DNA of 47,218 nucleotides from Ruminococcus flavefaciens (GTDB lineage Bacteria > Bacillota > Clostridia > Oscillospirales > Ruminococcaceae). Shown here one piece after another: positions 33,317 to 42,012 of this stretch; position 1 is the stretch's first letter, and every line of letters begins with the position of its first letter. The stretch lies in contig DBXO01000020.1 of assembly GCA_002309635.1 (NCBI GenBank), positions 95,510 to 142,727 on the forward strand, given 5' to 3'. The notes below the pieces were generated by a model, which made no database searches, was not told the DNA's origin, and saw nothing but the letters and a program-made list of their open reading frames with translations. The position numbers were made by a program, and so were the translations under genes.

Positions 33317-33341
33317 GCCATAAGGACCGCACCTGAGCGCA

Positions 33342-33603
33342 ACACTCATATAGAAGTTTTATGTATATCTATTGAGGGAAACCCTTTTGAAAAAGGGTTA
33401 TCCCTCAAACTCCCTTACTAAAACTTCCAGCTTAAATTTTCCTTAACAGGACGCCCAATCGAAATAACTGGTTTTGTATTTTTGACAATGGGCGTCCTGT
33501 TAAGGAAAATTTGGGTTAAAAGTCTTTGGAAAGGGGTTCGGGGAAGAACCTTTCCTCAGAAAGGTTTGCCCCGATAAATACATATAAGCTGCTATATAAG
33601 TGT
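33342..33603. repeat. 262-bp giant imperfect inverted repeat (MITE-like element)
   Basis: The whole element is one inverted repeat with arms of about 115 bp. The ends read ACACT-C/T-ATATAG in inverted orientation. The inner 24 bp of each arm (33434-33457 and 33489-33512, sequence beginning AAATTTTCCTTAACAGG) are perfect complements around a 31-nt loop, and each arm holds its own small hairpin (AACCCTTTTGAAAAAGGGTT in the left, AACCTTTCTGAGGAAAGGTT in the right). It encodes nothing. Shape and terminal repeats fit a non-autonomous mobile element or a folded RNA element. It lies between mreD and PBP2, ending about 40 bp before the PBP2 start. Confidence 0.8.
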
Positions 33604-33644
33604 CACACTTAAGCTGCGGTCATAATCATAAAGGAGGCAGTCTC

Positions 33645-35927
33645 TTGAAAGGATTTGCAGAAAATCTCAAATCTATTATTATAATACTCCTCGTCGTTTC
33701 CCTTGCTCTGCTGAGCTCTCTGAGACTTATGAAGATACAGGTGGTCGGCGATGACACTATCGAAACTCCCCAGCTGTACGAGCCTGGAACCCTTACCTAC
33801 AAAAAGGGCATAAAGGCTACCCGCGGAGAGATAATCGATTTCAGCGGAAATACTATTGTTACCAATGACGCACGTACCGATCTCGTTTTGCAGATGGCGT
33901 TCTTTCCTGCCGACCTCAAGGAGGGAAACAGGATACTCCTCGGTATTTTCAGAGCCCTGGAGGCTCACGGCTATAAATTTGAGGAAAGCATTCCCGTTTC
34001 CTTTGAGCAGCCATATTACTTCACGAAAACTGACGTTTCGGAACTCATCTCGGACCTTAACCTCAATGTTTATGCTACTGCGGAAAACTGTATAGACAAG
34101 CTCATATCCGATTACAAAATAGACGAATCCTATACTGACGAGGAAAAGCGTATCATCGCAGGTATGCGCTATCAGATGATAGACAAGGACTTTTCGTATA
34201 CCAACGACCTGCTGCTTGCGGAAAATGTGGACAACAAGACCGTTGTCGAGCTTAAGGAGCTTGGCAACTTCTACCGCGGCATCGAAGCTGTTGACGCTTC
34301 CGAGAGAAAGATACTACGCGGCGATATACTCCCCCATGAGATAGGAACTGTAGGTCCTATCTACGCAGAGGAATACGACGAACTTAAGCCTAAGGGATAC
34401 AGCTATAACGATACCCTCGGAAAAAGCGGTATCGAGTACGCTATGGAAACTCCTCTGAGAGGTCTCAACGGCGAGGAGCAGATAGCTGTCAAGGACGGCG
34501 TTGTACGCGATGTTAAGACTATTGCTGAGGCTACCTCGGGCGAGACCGTCAAGCTCACCGTTGACGGAGCTTTTCAGCTGAAATTGCAGGGTATACTGGA
34601 TAACTTCCTGAATTATACCTTCCCAGCCATAAACCCGATGCCAAGTCTGCTCAAGGGCAAATGCGGCGCCGTTTGCGTCATTGACGCAAAGACGGGAGCG
34701 GTAAAGGGCATGGCTACGGCTCCCACCTACAACCTTAAGGACTACGTTGAGAATTACGAATACTTCCTGCAGGCCGAAGATTCGCCCCTTGTAAACCGCT
34801 GCACCTACGGCCAGTACCGTCCGGGCTCAACCTTCAAGACCATCACCGCTACGGCAGGTCTCAACGAAGGCGTTGTAACCGGCGGAACTCCCCTGTTCTG
34901 CGGCCGTGACTACTGGTTCTACGGCGGACATTACTCCTGTACCGGCAATCACGGAAATATCACCATGAGAAGGGCTATCGAAGTATCCTGCAACAGCTAC
35001 TTCTATGAGCTGTCGCGTATGCTCGGTATCGATAATATCACCAGATATGCCAAAATGTACGGCCTCGGCGCTCATACAGGCATCGAAACAGGAGACGCAG
35101 AGGGATATCTCTGTAACCCTGAAACCTTCGAGGAACGCGGTCAGGAATGGGTTATCGGATACGTTATCCAGGCAGGTATCGGCAACCAGGACTGCGGTAT
35201 GACTCCCCTGCAAATGGCAGTTGCCGCAAGCACCATCGGAAACCGCGGCGTAAGATACAAGCCTTATATCGTTGACAGCTACTATACCTACGGCTCACGT
35301 CAGCTCATAAGAAAGACAGAGCCCGTTATCGCCAATCAGATAGAAATAAAGACCCCTGACCTCTATGACTATATCGTAGGAGGTATGATCGACGCTTCAC
35401 GCAGTATGCCTGCAAAGTACTCCCTTACGAACCTCGGCTTCGATGTGGCTATAAAAACAGGTACTCCTCAGGTCGGCGAGAATATCAACGATCAGAACTC
35501 TTTCTTCATCGGCTTCGCGCCCGCAGACGATCCCGAGATCGCATTTGCAGGAGTTGTTGAGCACGGTGAATATTCAAAATATATGATAAGGGATATGATA
35601 CTCGCTTATCAGGAATGCTACGGTCTCAACGGCGTTGCACCCACGAAGCCTAAGCTCCCCGACGAGGTACGTCCTGTTCTTACTACCACGACTACTGCCA
35701 CAACAACTACTGCTGCAACCGTTGCAACTACTGTGACTGCCGCTCATACAGAGCCGCAGACAGAGCCTGCTACTGCTGCTCCATATGTACCGCCCCAGAC
35801 TCAGCCTACAGCTCCGCCTGTTCAGACTGAACCGCTGACAGAGGCTCCTGCAACTCTGCCGCCTGCCTCCTCTGTGGACACGAGCGGTCTCGCTGCCGAA
35901 GCTTCACAGGAACCGGACGATAACTGA
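33645..35927 (+). CDS. mrdA: class B penicillin-binding protein 2 (elongation transpeptidase)
   Basis: A 760-residue PBP2-type transpeptidase working with MreBCD and RodA in side-wall synthesis. It has a membrane anchor at about 10-27, a dimerisation domain with an insertion (about 90-200) and a transpeptidase domain with STFK (Ser395-Lys398), SCN (448-450) and KTGT (604-607). After about residue 665 an extracellular tail of roughly 95 residues is built of Thr/Ala/Pro/Gln repeats. The start is a TTG at 33645 with AAGGAGG upstream; a longer frame from 33600 starts inside the inverted repeat and lacks a ribosome site. No rodA is next to it. Confidence 0.92.
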   Translation: MKGFAENLKSIIIILLVVSLALLSSLRLMKIQVVGDDTIETPQLYEPGTLTYKKGIKATRGEIIDFSGNTIVTNDARTDLVLQMAFFPADLKEGNRILLGIFRALEAHGYKFEESIPVSFEQPYYFTKTDVSELISDLNLNVYATAENCIDKLISDYKIDESYTDEEKRIIAGMRYQMIDKDFSYTNDLLLAENVDNKTVVELKELGNFYRGIEAVDASERKILRGDILPHEIGTVGPIYAEEYDELKPKGYSYNDTLGKSGIEYAMETPLRGLNGEEQIAVKDGVVRDVKTIAEATSGETVKLTVDGAFQLKLQGILDNFLNYTFPAINPMPSLLKGKCGAVCVIDAKTGAVKGMATAPTYNLKDYVENYEYFLQAEDSPLVNRCTYGQYRPGSTFKTITATAGLNEGVVTGGTPLFCGRDYWFYGGHYSCTGNHGNITMRRAIEVSCNSYFYELSRMLGIDNITRYAKMYGLGAHTGIETGDAEGYLCNPETFEERGQEWVIGYVIQAGIGNQDCGMTPLQMAVAASTIGNRGVRYKPYIVDSYYTYGSRQLIRKTEPVIANQIEIKTPDLYDYIVGGMIDASRSMPAKYSLTNLGFDVAIKTGTPQVGENINDQNSFFIGFAPADDPEIAFAGVVEHGEYSKYMIRDMILAYQECYGLNGVAPTKPKLPDEVRPVLTTTTTATTTTAATVATTVTAAHTEPQTEPATAAPYVPPQTQPTAPPVQTEPLTEAPATLPPASSVDTSGLAAEASQEPDDN

Positions 35928-35931
35928 TATG

Positions 35932-35961
35932 AAACGGTGTGATCTTTCACACCGTTTTTTT
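35932..35961 (+). terminator. intrinsic terminator after PBP2
   Basis: AAACGGTGTGA and TCACACCGTTT form a perfect 11-bp stem with a 4-nt loop, running into a T7 stretch, directly after the PBP2 stop. It is a strong terminator for the mre transcript, so the M23 gene probably has its own promoter in the 36000-36120 region, where I see no clear match. Confidence 0.92.
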
Positions 35962-36138
35962 GTACGTAAAAATCCCCTCTGCAAAGAGACTGAAATAACG
36001 CCTTTCAACGTAAAACCGTTGAATAATGAAAAAGATACACCTCAGGCAGATAATTTACGGAGCAGTATATGCCGCGTCTGTATAATAAACTTGAATAATC
36101 TGCAAAGAGTCGTCAATAATATGGTCGGAGGTGTTAGT

Positions 36139-36918
36139 GTGAATAAAAACGAACTGACCGATAAACATTACGGAAAAGGCTCAAAGGGCTTCTATGCCGC
36201 ACTCGGCATAAGCGCTGTCATGATAGGCGCTGCCTGCCTTTTCGCTCACAAGCAGGGTGACAGTATGCCGAAAAGAACCAATTCTGCTGATAACAATTCA
36301 ATTATCCACGAATCCGTCTATGACAGATACGTTACAGAGCTCCCGCGTACCTCGGCTGTGACTTCTCAGAGGGCCACTGCTGCCGCTACAACTCCCACTG
36401 TAACGGAGCTTCCCCTTGAGACGCTGCCTGCTGAAGATATTACAGTTGACGCGCCCTTTATGGATAACGACTACTTTGTACAGGCCGAACCTGCTGCCGC
36501 CGACCTTTCGGGCGCTTATGCCCCCCTTGCGGATATGAGCAGTATACTCAGCGATTTCAGCAACGGGGAGCTTGTAAAAAATGAGACCACAGGCACGTGG
36601 CAGACCCATAACGGTACTGATATCGCCGCTGAAGTGGGAGCAGACGTTTTCGCACTCGCAGACGGCAGGGTGCAGGCTGTTGCCAATGACCCGCTGTGGG
36701 GCGTTACCGTCGTTATCGACCATAATAACGGATATATCTCCAGGTACCGAAGTCTCGGCTCTGACCTGTCCGTTCAGAAGGACGACGAGGTAAAGGGCGG
36801 AGCTGTAATCGGCTGCGTGGGAGAAACTGCCGATATTGAAAGCGGTACTGCTCCTCATCTTCATATCGAGGTCACCCACAATGGTAAATATATCGACCCT
36901 ATGGGAGTAATACAATAA
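36139..36918 (+). CDS. membrane-anchored M23 (LytM-type) peptidoglycan endopeptidase
   Basis: A 259-residue protein: basic N-terminus, one membrane helix at about 17-36, a Thr/Pro-rich linker, then an M23 domain (about 150-258). All zinc ligands are present: His157 and Asp161 in THNGTD, and His242 of the HLH pair (240-242), so it should be active, unlike many divisome LytM regulators. Size and topology resemble SpoIIQ and elongation-linked endopeptidases. The start is a GTG at 36139 with GGAGGT 6 nt upstream; the longer open frame from 35929 overlaps the terminator. Its place after mreBCD-PBP2 suggests cleavage of crosslinks for wall growth. Confidence 0.88.
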   Translation: MNKNELTDKHYGKGSKGFYAALGISAVMIGAACLFAHKQGDSMPKRTNSADNNSIIHESVYDRYVTELPRTSAVTSQRATAAATTPTVTELPLETLPAEDITVDAPFMDNDYFVQAEPAAADLSGAYAPLADMSSILSDFSNGELVKNETTGTWQTHNGTDIAAEVGADVFALADGRVQAVANDPLWGVTVVIDHNNGYISRYRSLGSDLSVQKDDEVKGGAVIGCVGETADIESGTAPHLHIEVTHNGKYIDPMGVIQ

Positions 36919-36924
36919 GTTTAA

Positions 36925-36965
36925 CAAAAAACGGTGCCTGATAAATTTGTATTATCAGGCACCGT
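36925..36965 (-). terminator. terminator shared by the M23 gene and the bce permease gene
   Basis: A perfect 14-bp stem, ACGGTGCCTGATAA with TTATCAGGCACCGT (36931-36944 and 36952-36965), is followed on the minus strand by TTTTTTG, a canonical terminator for the convergent bce operon. In the plus direction it has A residues before it and a weaker T run after, so it may also stop the M23 transcript. Confidence 0.88.
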
Positions 36966-36989
36966 AAGGTCATTTTTCCTTTTTATCTG

Positions 36990-37022
36990 AAAGCGGACAC
37001 GATCTTGTATCATGCCCGCTTA
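36990..37022 (-). repeat. second hairpin after the bce permease gene
   Basis: On the minus strand AAGCGGGCATGAT pairs with ATCGTGTCCGCTT, with two G-U pairs, around a short loop. On the plus strand the same positions are A-C mismatches, so the structure is selected, if at all, in the minus transcript. It may protect the 3' end. Confidence 0.5.
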
Positions 37023-37038
37023 TTTTTATGAAAAAAGC

Positions 37039-39093
37039 TTACTTTTGTTCTCTTACTATAGCCTTGCTGCCAAGGAAGGTAAGGAGGAAGTATCCGCCGT
37101 ATATCACTATGAGTACGGCTGCTGTAAAGAGAATTGGCTTTGTGTAGCCGCTGCCTACTATCATTGAAAGACCGACCTTTCCGAATCTCATGCCCACGTA
37201 GGAGTGGAGACAAGCAATGAGAAGCGGCAGCAGGAAGAATATTCCCGACTGACGGAAGACAGACTTTGTGATCTCCTTTTCCTCAACGCCCAGCTTGCGG
37301 AGCATTGTATATCTCGGGAGGCTGTCCGCGCTCTCGGAGAGCTCCTTGAGCGCAAGTATAGCGCCGCAGGAAACAAGGAAGATAAATCCTATATATATAC
37401 CGAGGAAGGTAACTATAGCGCCTATGCCCACAGCATCGTTTGCAGCCTCTATCCTTGTTTCTAAATGGCGCATATAGCCGTCGCCCTGATACAAGCGCAT
37501 TGTATAGTCCCAGTTTTCTCTTGCAGTCTTTTCTGCGGCTTCCCTGCCTTTTTTGTCTGCAGCACTGTAGTTGCCTACGAAATAATCTATTCCGCGGTAT
37601 TCCTCTGAAACTGCACTGTCGGGAACTATTATCGCACCTGTATTCGAGGGCTGCATATCGGGATAAAACGAGTTCCTGATACATTTTTTCGAGCTTGGCT
37701 TGAAGCTCTTTCCGAAAGAGGTTATCTCGGGGCTGTCCTCAAGGAATTTATCGTATATCTCGGGCATTCCCGAAGCATTTGCACATATTGCGTATTCGCC
37801 GTCGGCAAGCTCTATCTGCTTCATGCCGTAAAGCTTCATAAGTGCGTTGTAGTCGCTGAGCTTCAGAAAAGAGATATCGAAATCCATCATAGCATATACG
37901 GAAACGGAATCGGCTGTCAGTTCTTCTCTCCTGTCTCCAAGAAGATCGTCTAAAGTCAACCTGCCGTCAGCGTAGTCGTGGAAGTGACAGCACTCTCCGA
38001 AATCGTCATATATGCTCATATTCTGCTGTGCATAGACATCGTCGATATCGCCTGTTCCGTACCTGTCGAGATCATCGGAGTCATGAAGGTACAGAGCGAA
38101 GTATCCGTAGAAATCAGCGGGGAAATTATCCTCAACGCCCTTATTGAGGGAATTTCTTATTGTAAATGCAGTCGAAAGAGTGCATATAGTTACGAAAAGC
38201 ATGAGACAGATAACTGTCATTGAAGCAACGGTGGTATTTACCTTGCTGCTTATCTGACGGAATGTGAAGCTGTTGAGACCGCGGTGATATATGCCCTTTG
38301 CGGACATTATGACTCTCAGGAGCATTCCCGCCACGGACCAGAATATAAAAAACGTGGATACTGCACCGAGTGCAATGGCTAAGAGCATTTTTTTACTGTT
38401 GAGATTAGTATAATCCCAGCCGACTGTGTAATATGCCCAGCCGAGAGCTGCTGCTGAGATAAGGAATACTATCACGCAGAGCCACGGGTTTTTCATGGTT
38501 ATCTTTTCCGAGCGTCTGTCGGAATTCATAAGAGTGATAAGTCTGCATTTGCTGATGACAACGCCGCTCCTGAGCATTACCACAACGTACATAATTCCGA
38601 AGTAGATGATGGTTTTGGTGATAGCGGAAGCCGATACCGTGAATTTATAATCGTTCATGTCGGCCTCAAACATATTTGCGACTACGGCGCTCATTACCTG
38701 TGAAAGTCCCATTCCTATGAGAAGCCCCACAAGAAGTGAGCCGGCGCCGATTATTACCGTTTCGCACAGGAGAAGCGCGGATATCCTCCACTTGCTCATG
38801 CCAAGCATCATGTAAAGTGCGAACTCCTTGTTCCTGCGCTTCATAAGGAACCGGCTTGCATATACGATGAGAAGTCCGAGGACTACCGCCACGAAAACGC
38901 TTACGCCCGATACAGCCTGTGTGAGTATATTTATTATCTCGCGCTGATTTTCATTCATCTTAATGAAAGCCGTCTGTGACTCGATAGCGTTGAAAACGTA
39001 GAATATGGCTACGCCGAGTACAAGTGTGAAGAAGTATACGGCGTAGTCCCTTATGCTTTTGCGGATATTGCTGAGAGATATCTTAAAGAGCAT
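37039..39093 (-). CDS. BceB-type ABC transporter permease
   Basis: A 684-residue permease of the antimicrobial-peptide detoxification family: ten predicted helices, with FtsX-like domains at 50-180 and 575-675 and a large extracytoplasmic domain (about 320-540) between helices 7 and 8, the hallmark of BceB-type proteins. In known systems BceAB frees lipid II-cycle intermediates from bacitracin, nisin-type or other peptides and also acts as the sensor for the kinase. GGAGGTGA stands 8 nt upstream of the ATG, inside the ATPase gene (11-bp overlap). Which peptide it answers cannot be read from sequence. Confidence 0.9.
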   Translation of the reverse strand: MLFKISLSNIRKSIRDYAVYFFTLVLGVAIFYVFNAIESQTAFIKMNENQREIINILTQAVSGVSVFVAVVLGLLIVYASRFLMKRRNKEFALYMMLGMSKWRISALLLCETVIIGAGSLLVGLLIGMGLSQVMSAVVANMFEADMNDYKFTVSASAITKTIIYFGIMYVVVMLRSGVVISKCRLITLMNSDRRSEKITMKNPWLCVIVFLISAAALGWAYYTVGWDYTNLNSKKMLLAIALGAVSTFFIFWSVAGMLLRVIMSAKGIYHRGLNSFTFRQISSKVNTTVASMTVICLMLFVTICTLSTAFTIRNSLNKGVEDNFPADFYGYFALYLHDSDDLDRYGTGDIDDVYAQQNMSIYDDFGECCHFHDYADGRLTLDDLLGDRREELTADSVSVYAMMDFDISFLKLSDYNALMKLYGMKQIELADGEYAICANASGMPEIYDKFLEDSPEITSFGKSFKPSSKKCIRNSFYPDMQPSNTGAIIVPDSAVSEEYRGIDYFVGNYSAADKKGREAAEKTARENWDYTMRLYQGDGYMRHLETRIEAANDAVGIGAIVTFLGIYIGFIFLVSCGAILALKELSESADSLPRYTMLRKLGVEEKEITKSVFRQSGIFFLLPLLIACLHSYVGMRFGKVGLSMIVGSGYTKPILFTAAVLIVIYGGYFLLTFLGSKAIVREQK

Positions 39094-39847
39094 CGCTCAT
39101 GTCACCTCCCAACAGAGTTACTACGTCGATTATCTTGTCGAAGAACTGCTTTCTTGTGTCTGCGCCGCGGTTTATCTCGTTGAAGAGCTTGCCGTCCTTG
39201 ATGAAAAGCACTCTCGAAGCATAGCTTGCAGTAAACGAGTCGTGAGTTACCATCATTATGGTGGCATTGTGCTCGCGGTTGAGATAATTGAAACGTTCAA
39301 GAAGCATTTTCGATGACTTTGAATCAAGTGCGCCTGTCGGCTCATCGGCCAGTATGAGCTTTGGCTCGGTAACGATAGCTCTTGCGGAGGCTACCCTCTG
39401 CTTCTGACCGCCCGACATCTGATAGGGATATTTGTTGAGGACCTCGGTTATCCCGAGCTGCTCCGCAACATTCTTTACAGCCTTGTCTATCTCATTTGCA
39501 GGGCGCTTCTGAATGGAAAGCGCAAGGGCGATATTCTCATAGGCTGTGAGTGTATCCATAAGGTTGAAGTCCTGAAAGATAAATCCCAGCTTCTCACGGC
39601 GGAACTTGTTGAGCTCCTTGCCTTTGAGCTTGGTTATGTCGATATCCTCAAGAAAAATGTTTCCCGCCGTTACGCGGTCGATAGTGGATATGCAGTTCAG
39701 AAGAGTTGTCTTGCCGCTGCCCGAAGCTCCCATTATTGCAGTGAATTCGCCCTTTTCGACCGAGAAGGAGATATCGTCCACAGCTTTAGTGAGATTTGAT
39801 CTGTTTCCGTAGTATTTTTCAACGTTCTGTAATTTAAGCAATGTCAT
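39083..39847 (-). CDS. BceA-type ABC transporter ATP-binding protein
   Basis: A 254-residue ATPase with Walker A GASGSGKTT (40-48), Q-loop FIFQDFNLMDTLTAYENIAL, signature MSGGQKQRVASARAI and Walker B LILADEPTGALDSKSS. The sequence class (MacB/LolD-like with the PTGALDS ending) is that of BceA/YxdL exporters. AAGGAG lies 7 nt upstream. It pairs with the permease downstream; together they form the resistance pump regulated by the kinase and regulator upstream. Confidence 0.93.
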   Translation of the reverse strand: MTLLKLQNVEKYYGNRSNLTKAVDDISFSVEKGEFTAIMGASGSGKTTLLNCISTIDRVTAGNIFLEDIDITKLKGKELNKFRREKLGFIFQDFNLMDTLTAYENIALALSIQKRPANEIDKAVKNVAEQLGITEVLNKYPYQMSGGQKQRVASARAIVTEPKLILADEPTGALDSKSSKMLLERFNYLNREHNATIMMVTHDSFTASYASRVLFIKDGKLFNEINRGADTRKQFFDKIIDVVTLLGGDMSDAL

Positions 39848-39860
39848 TTTTGTTTTCTCC

Positions 39861-40088
39861 TTATTCTATCGGTATAAGTTCTTTTGTTCCGTGTTTCTTC
39901 ATGTAACATTGAAGTGCAGTGCTGGCAGATATCAGCATCATTGAAAGCACGAACGGAGTGTCTATCATAGGAGTAAGCAGTGTCTTTTCACGGAATATTT
40001 CATATAATGCTACTGCTGTAAGCGGTATGATGCAGACAGTGCTGACAATAACAAATGTTCTGACAGCTGTTAAAGCAAGTTTTTCCAT
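39861..40088 (-). CDS. 75-residue two-helix membrane protein in the bce operon
   Basis: A small membrane protein I do not recognise: basic start, helix about 6-28 (VRTFVIVSTVCIIPLTAVALYEI), a short loop with charged residues, helix about 47-63, then a basic/acidic tail ending in IPIE. AAAGG stands 10 nt upstream of the ATG. It is the first gene after the BceR-type box and 13 bp before bceA, so it is almost certainly induced together with the transporter. It may be an accessory subunit of the pump or sensor complex; no known Bce component of this size is established to my knowledge. Confidence 0.65.
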   Translation of the reverse strand: MEKLALTAVRTFVIVSTVCIIPLTAVALYEIFREKTLLTPMIDTPFVLSMMLISASTALQCYMKKHGTKELIPIE

Positions 40089-40145
40089 AAGATCATTTCC
40101 TTTCGGTTATTTCTTTCCGGGAGCTTTTCCCGTTTCCATGATCTT

Positions 40146-40151
40146 ATTATA
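40146..40151 (-). promoter_or_regulatory. -10 element of the bceAB promoter
   Basis: On the minus strand a perfect TATAAT lies about 58 bp ahead of the small membrane protein gene and 42 bp downstream of the BceR-type box. The -35 position (ACGACC) is poor, as expected for an activator-dependent promoter. Confidence 0.65.
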
Positions 40152-40193
40152 CATCATGCAATACATGCGGTCGTTGTTTTAATATTACGCAAC

Positions 40194-40209
40194 ATTACAG
40201 TTCTGTAAT
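40194..40209. promoter_or_regulatory. BceR-type operator (perfect palindrome)
   Basis: ATTACAGTTCTGTAAT contains TTACA-N4-TGTAA, the inverted repeat known as the binding site of BceR-family regulators in Bacillus (TnACA-N4-TGTAA). Its centre lies near -62 relative to the predicted bceAB start, the usual activator position. Match to the published consensus is exact; binding here is inferred. Confidence 0.85.
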
Positions 40210-40225
40210 GCTGCTTCAGTCATTA

Positions 40226-40247
40226 GTAGGGGCGCACATTGTGCGCC
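40226..40247. repeat. GC-rich hairpin between bceS and bceAB
   Basis: GGGCGCACA and TGTGCGCCC are perfect complements around one T, preceded by TAG. It lies 28 bp downstream of bceS and has no T run. I have the impression that short GTAGGGGCG...CGCCC palindromes of this kind are dispersed in related genomes, but that cannot be tested here. Confidence 0.5.
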
Positions 40248-40275
40248 CGAAATGTCATTACATGATCCTTAGTTC

Positions 40276-41301
40276 TTAATTCTTATCAGCCATGAGGTAA
40301 TGGTCGTTTTTGGCAAAGGCAATGGTGAACTCGGTAAAACTGCCCTGTTCCGATGATACTGATATGCCGTGTCCAAGTCTGTCGCAGAGACATTTTACTA
40401 TGTACATTCCCATGCCCGTGGATCTGGCATAGGTGTGTCCGTTCTCGCCTGTGAAGCTCTTTTCAAATACCCTCGGGATATCGCCGGAGGTTATGCCTGC
40501 GCCGTTGTCGCGGAAGTGAAGAAGTACCCTGTCCTCCTTATCTTCTGCCGTTATGCGTATTACGGGCTCGCGGTCAGGTACCGTATACTTCAAGCTGTTC
40601 GCCATGAACTGACCGAGCATGAATTCAAGCCACTTTCCGTCGGTCATCACCGGTAATTCAAGTCCCTCAGTCTCAATGGAGGCTCCCGCAAGCTGTACGG
40701 CTTCGCGGTTCTTGAGTGCAACATTGGATACTGCACGCTTCAGTGAGGTCTCCTTTATTATATAGTCCTTTTCCGCATTCTCCGAGCGGGCATAGTAGAG
40801 CACCTGATCGGTATAGTCATCTATCCTGCGGAGCTGCTCGATGTATCTCTCGCTGATACTATCCCTGTGATTGTGCGCCATAAGCTGAAGACTCGCTACG
40901 GGAAGCTTTACCTCGTGTACCCACATTTCGATGAAGTCACGGAACTCTGCGGAGCTCCGCTTGTACTCAGCGACATTCTCGCACATTGACTTGTTGGCGT
41001 CGCACAGGGCTTCGTAGAGTATTTCTCCCTCCAGAAAATCGGGCTTGCTTATCATTTCGTGTATGAGATACTTCTTGTCAAGTCCATCAAGCTTACAGCG
41101 CATATCGGTGTAAAAACGCGCCTTGCGAAGAAAGCCTATGAGCTCCTCTGATATGAGGAAGAAGAAAAATATCATACATATGCATATTATGAGCTGACTG
41201 CTGACCCTGTACGCCATAAGGAAAAGAAGTATGAGTCCCAGCGCTGCAGCAAAGATCATGTAGAACCACAGCCTGTCCCTGATATAACTGATAAGTTTCA
41301 T
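40276..41301 (-). CDS. BceS-type intramembrane-sensing histidine kinase
   Basis: A 341-residue sensor kinase with two N-terminal helices (about 12-31 and 36-53) and only a few residues between them, so no extracellular sensor domain: the hallmark of BceS-like kinases that receive their signal from the BceAB pump. The phospho-acceptor is His129 in MWVHEVKLP. N-box GQFMANSLKYTV, DNGAGI and STGMGMYIV follow in the ATPase domain. The start overlaps the regulator stop by 4 bp. Confidence 0.92.
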   Translation of the reverse strand: MKLISYIRDRLWFYMIFAAALGLILLFLMAYRVSSQLIICICMIFFFFLISEELIGFLRKARFYTDMRCKLDGLDKKYLIHEMISKPDFLEGEILYEALCDANKSMCENVAEYKRSSAEFRDFIEMWVHEVKLPVASLQLMAHNHRDSISERYIEQLRRIDDYTDQVLYYARSENAEKDYIIKETSLKRAVSNVALKNREAVQLAGASIETEGLELPVMTDGKWLEFMLGQFMANSLKYTVPDREPVIRITAEDKEDRVLLHFRDNGAGITSGDIPRVFEKSFTGENGHTYARSTGMGMYIVKCLCDRLGHGISVSSEQGSFTEFTIAFAKNDHYLMADKN

Positions 41302-41960
41302 TTCAGCACGTACCCCTGCTTCTTTCTTGTTTCGATGGCATCTTCGCAGCCAAGCTCCGATAGCTTGGAGCGGAGACGGCTTATATTCACAGTGAGGGCG
41401 TTGTCATTGACGAACTCGTCGTTGTCCCACAGAGCGGTCATAAGGTCGTCGCGAGTGACGATAGAGCCCTGTCTGTCAAGCATAAGGCGGAATATTATCA
41501 TTTCATTCTTGGTGAGGATAATATCGCGGCGGCCGTCGGTAAGGCTGCCCTTGGCGTCGTTTACCTGCAGGCCGTTGTAGGTCTGAACCGAGACGGTTCC
41601 CGAAGCCCGTTTCAGCACTGCGGATATGCGCAGGAGCAGTATGGTGGGATTGTAGGGCTTTGTTATATAGTCGTCTGCTCCGTAGCTCATGGAAAGCACC
41701 TCGTCAGCCTCTGAGGTGCGGCTCGTTACCATTATTACAGGGATATCGCTCTCCCTGCGTATCTCCTTTAGGAGCTGCTCGCCGTTAAGGTTGGGTATAT
41801 TTATATCCATAAGGATAAGGTCAGGTCTTGCGGCAAGTATCTCAGACCTGGAATCGGAAAAATCTGTAAGGCATTCTGTCTCATAGCCCGAATTGCGCAG
41901 GAGCTCCGCAAGTTCTTCGCGGATCGATCTGTCGTCTTCAACTATGTATATTTTACTCAT
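41298..41960 (-). CDS. BceR-type response regulator (OmpR family)
   Basis: A 220-residue two-domain regulator: receiver with the acidic pair Asp9-Asp10, phosphorylation site Asp52 (LILMDINIPNLNG), Thr/Ser79-80 and Lys101 (TKPYNP), then an OmpR-type winged helix (about 125-220) ending DAIETRKKQGYVLK. It precedes and overlaps the kinase gene. It should activate the bceAB promoter through the palindrome at 40194-40209. GAGG lies 6 nt upstream of the ATG. Confidence 0.94.
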   Translation of the reverse strand: MSKIYIVEDDRSIREELAELLRNSGYETECLTDFSDSRSEILAARPDLILMDINIPNLNGEQLLKEIRRESDIPVIMVTSRTSEADEVLSMSYGADDYITKPYNPTILLLRISAVLKRASGTVSVQTYNGLQVNDAKGSLTDGRRDIILTKNEMIIFRLMLDRQGSIVTRDDLMTALWDNDEFVNDNALTVNISRLRSKLSELGCEDAIETRKKQGYVLK

Positions 41961-41989
41961 ATGTCACCTCATAGTATTTATTGGATTTT

Positions 41990-41995
41990 ATTATA
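41990..41995 (-). promoter_or_regulatory. -10 element ahead of bceRS
   Basis: On the minus strand TATAAT about 30 bp before the bceR start; the -35 position (AGCATA) is weak and falls at the edge of the hairpin at 42013-42050. Confidence 0.4.
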
Positions 41996-42012
41996 GTATA
42001 TAGGCGTAGCAT

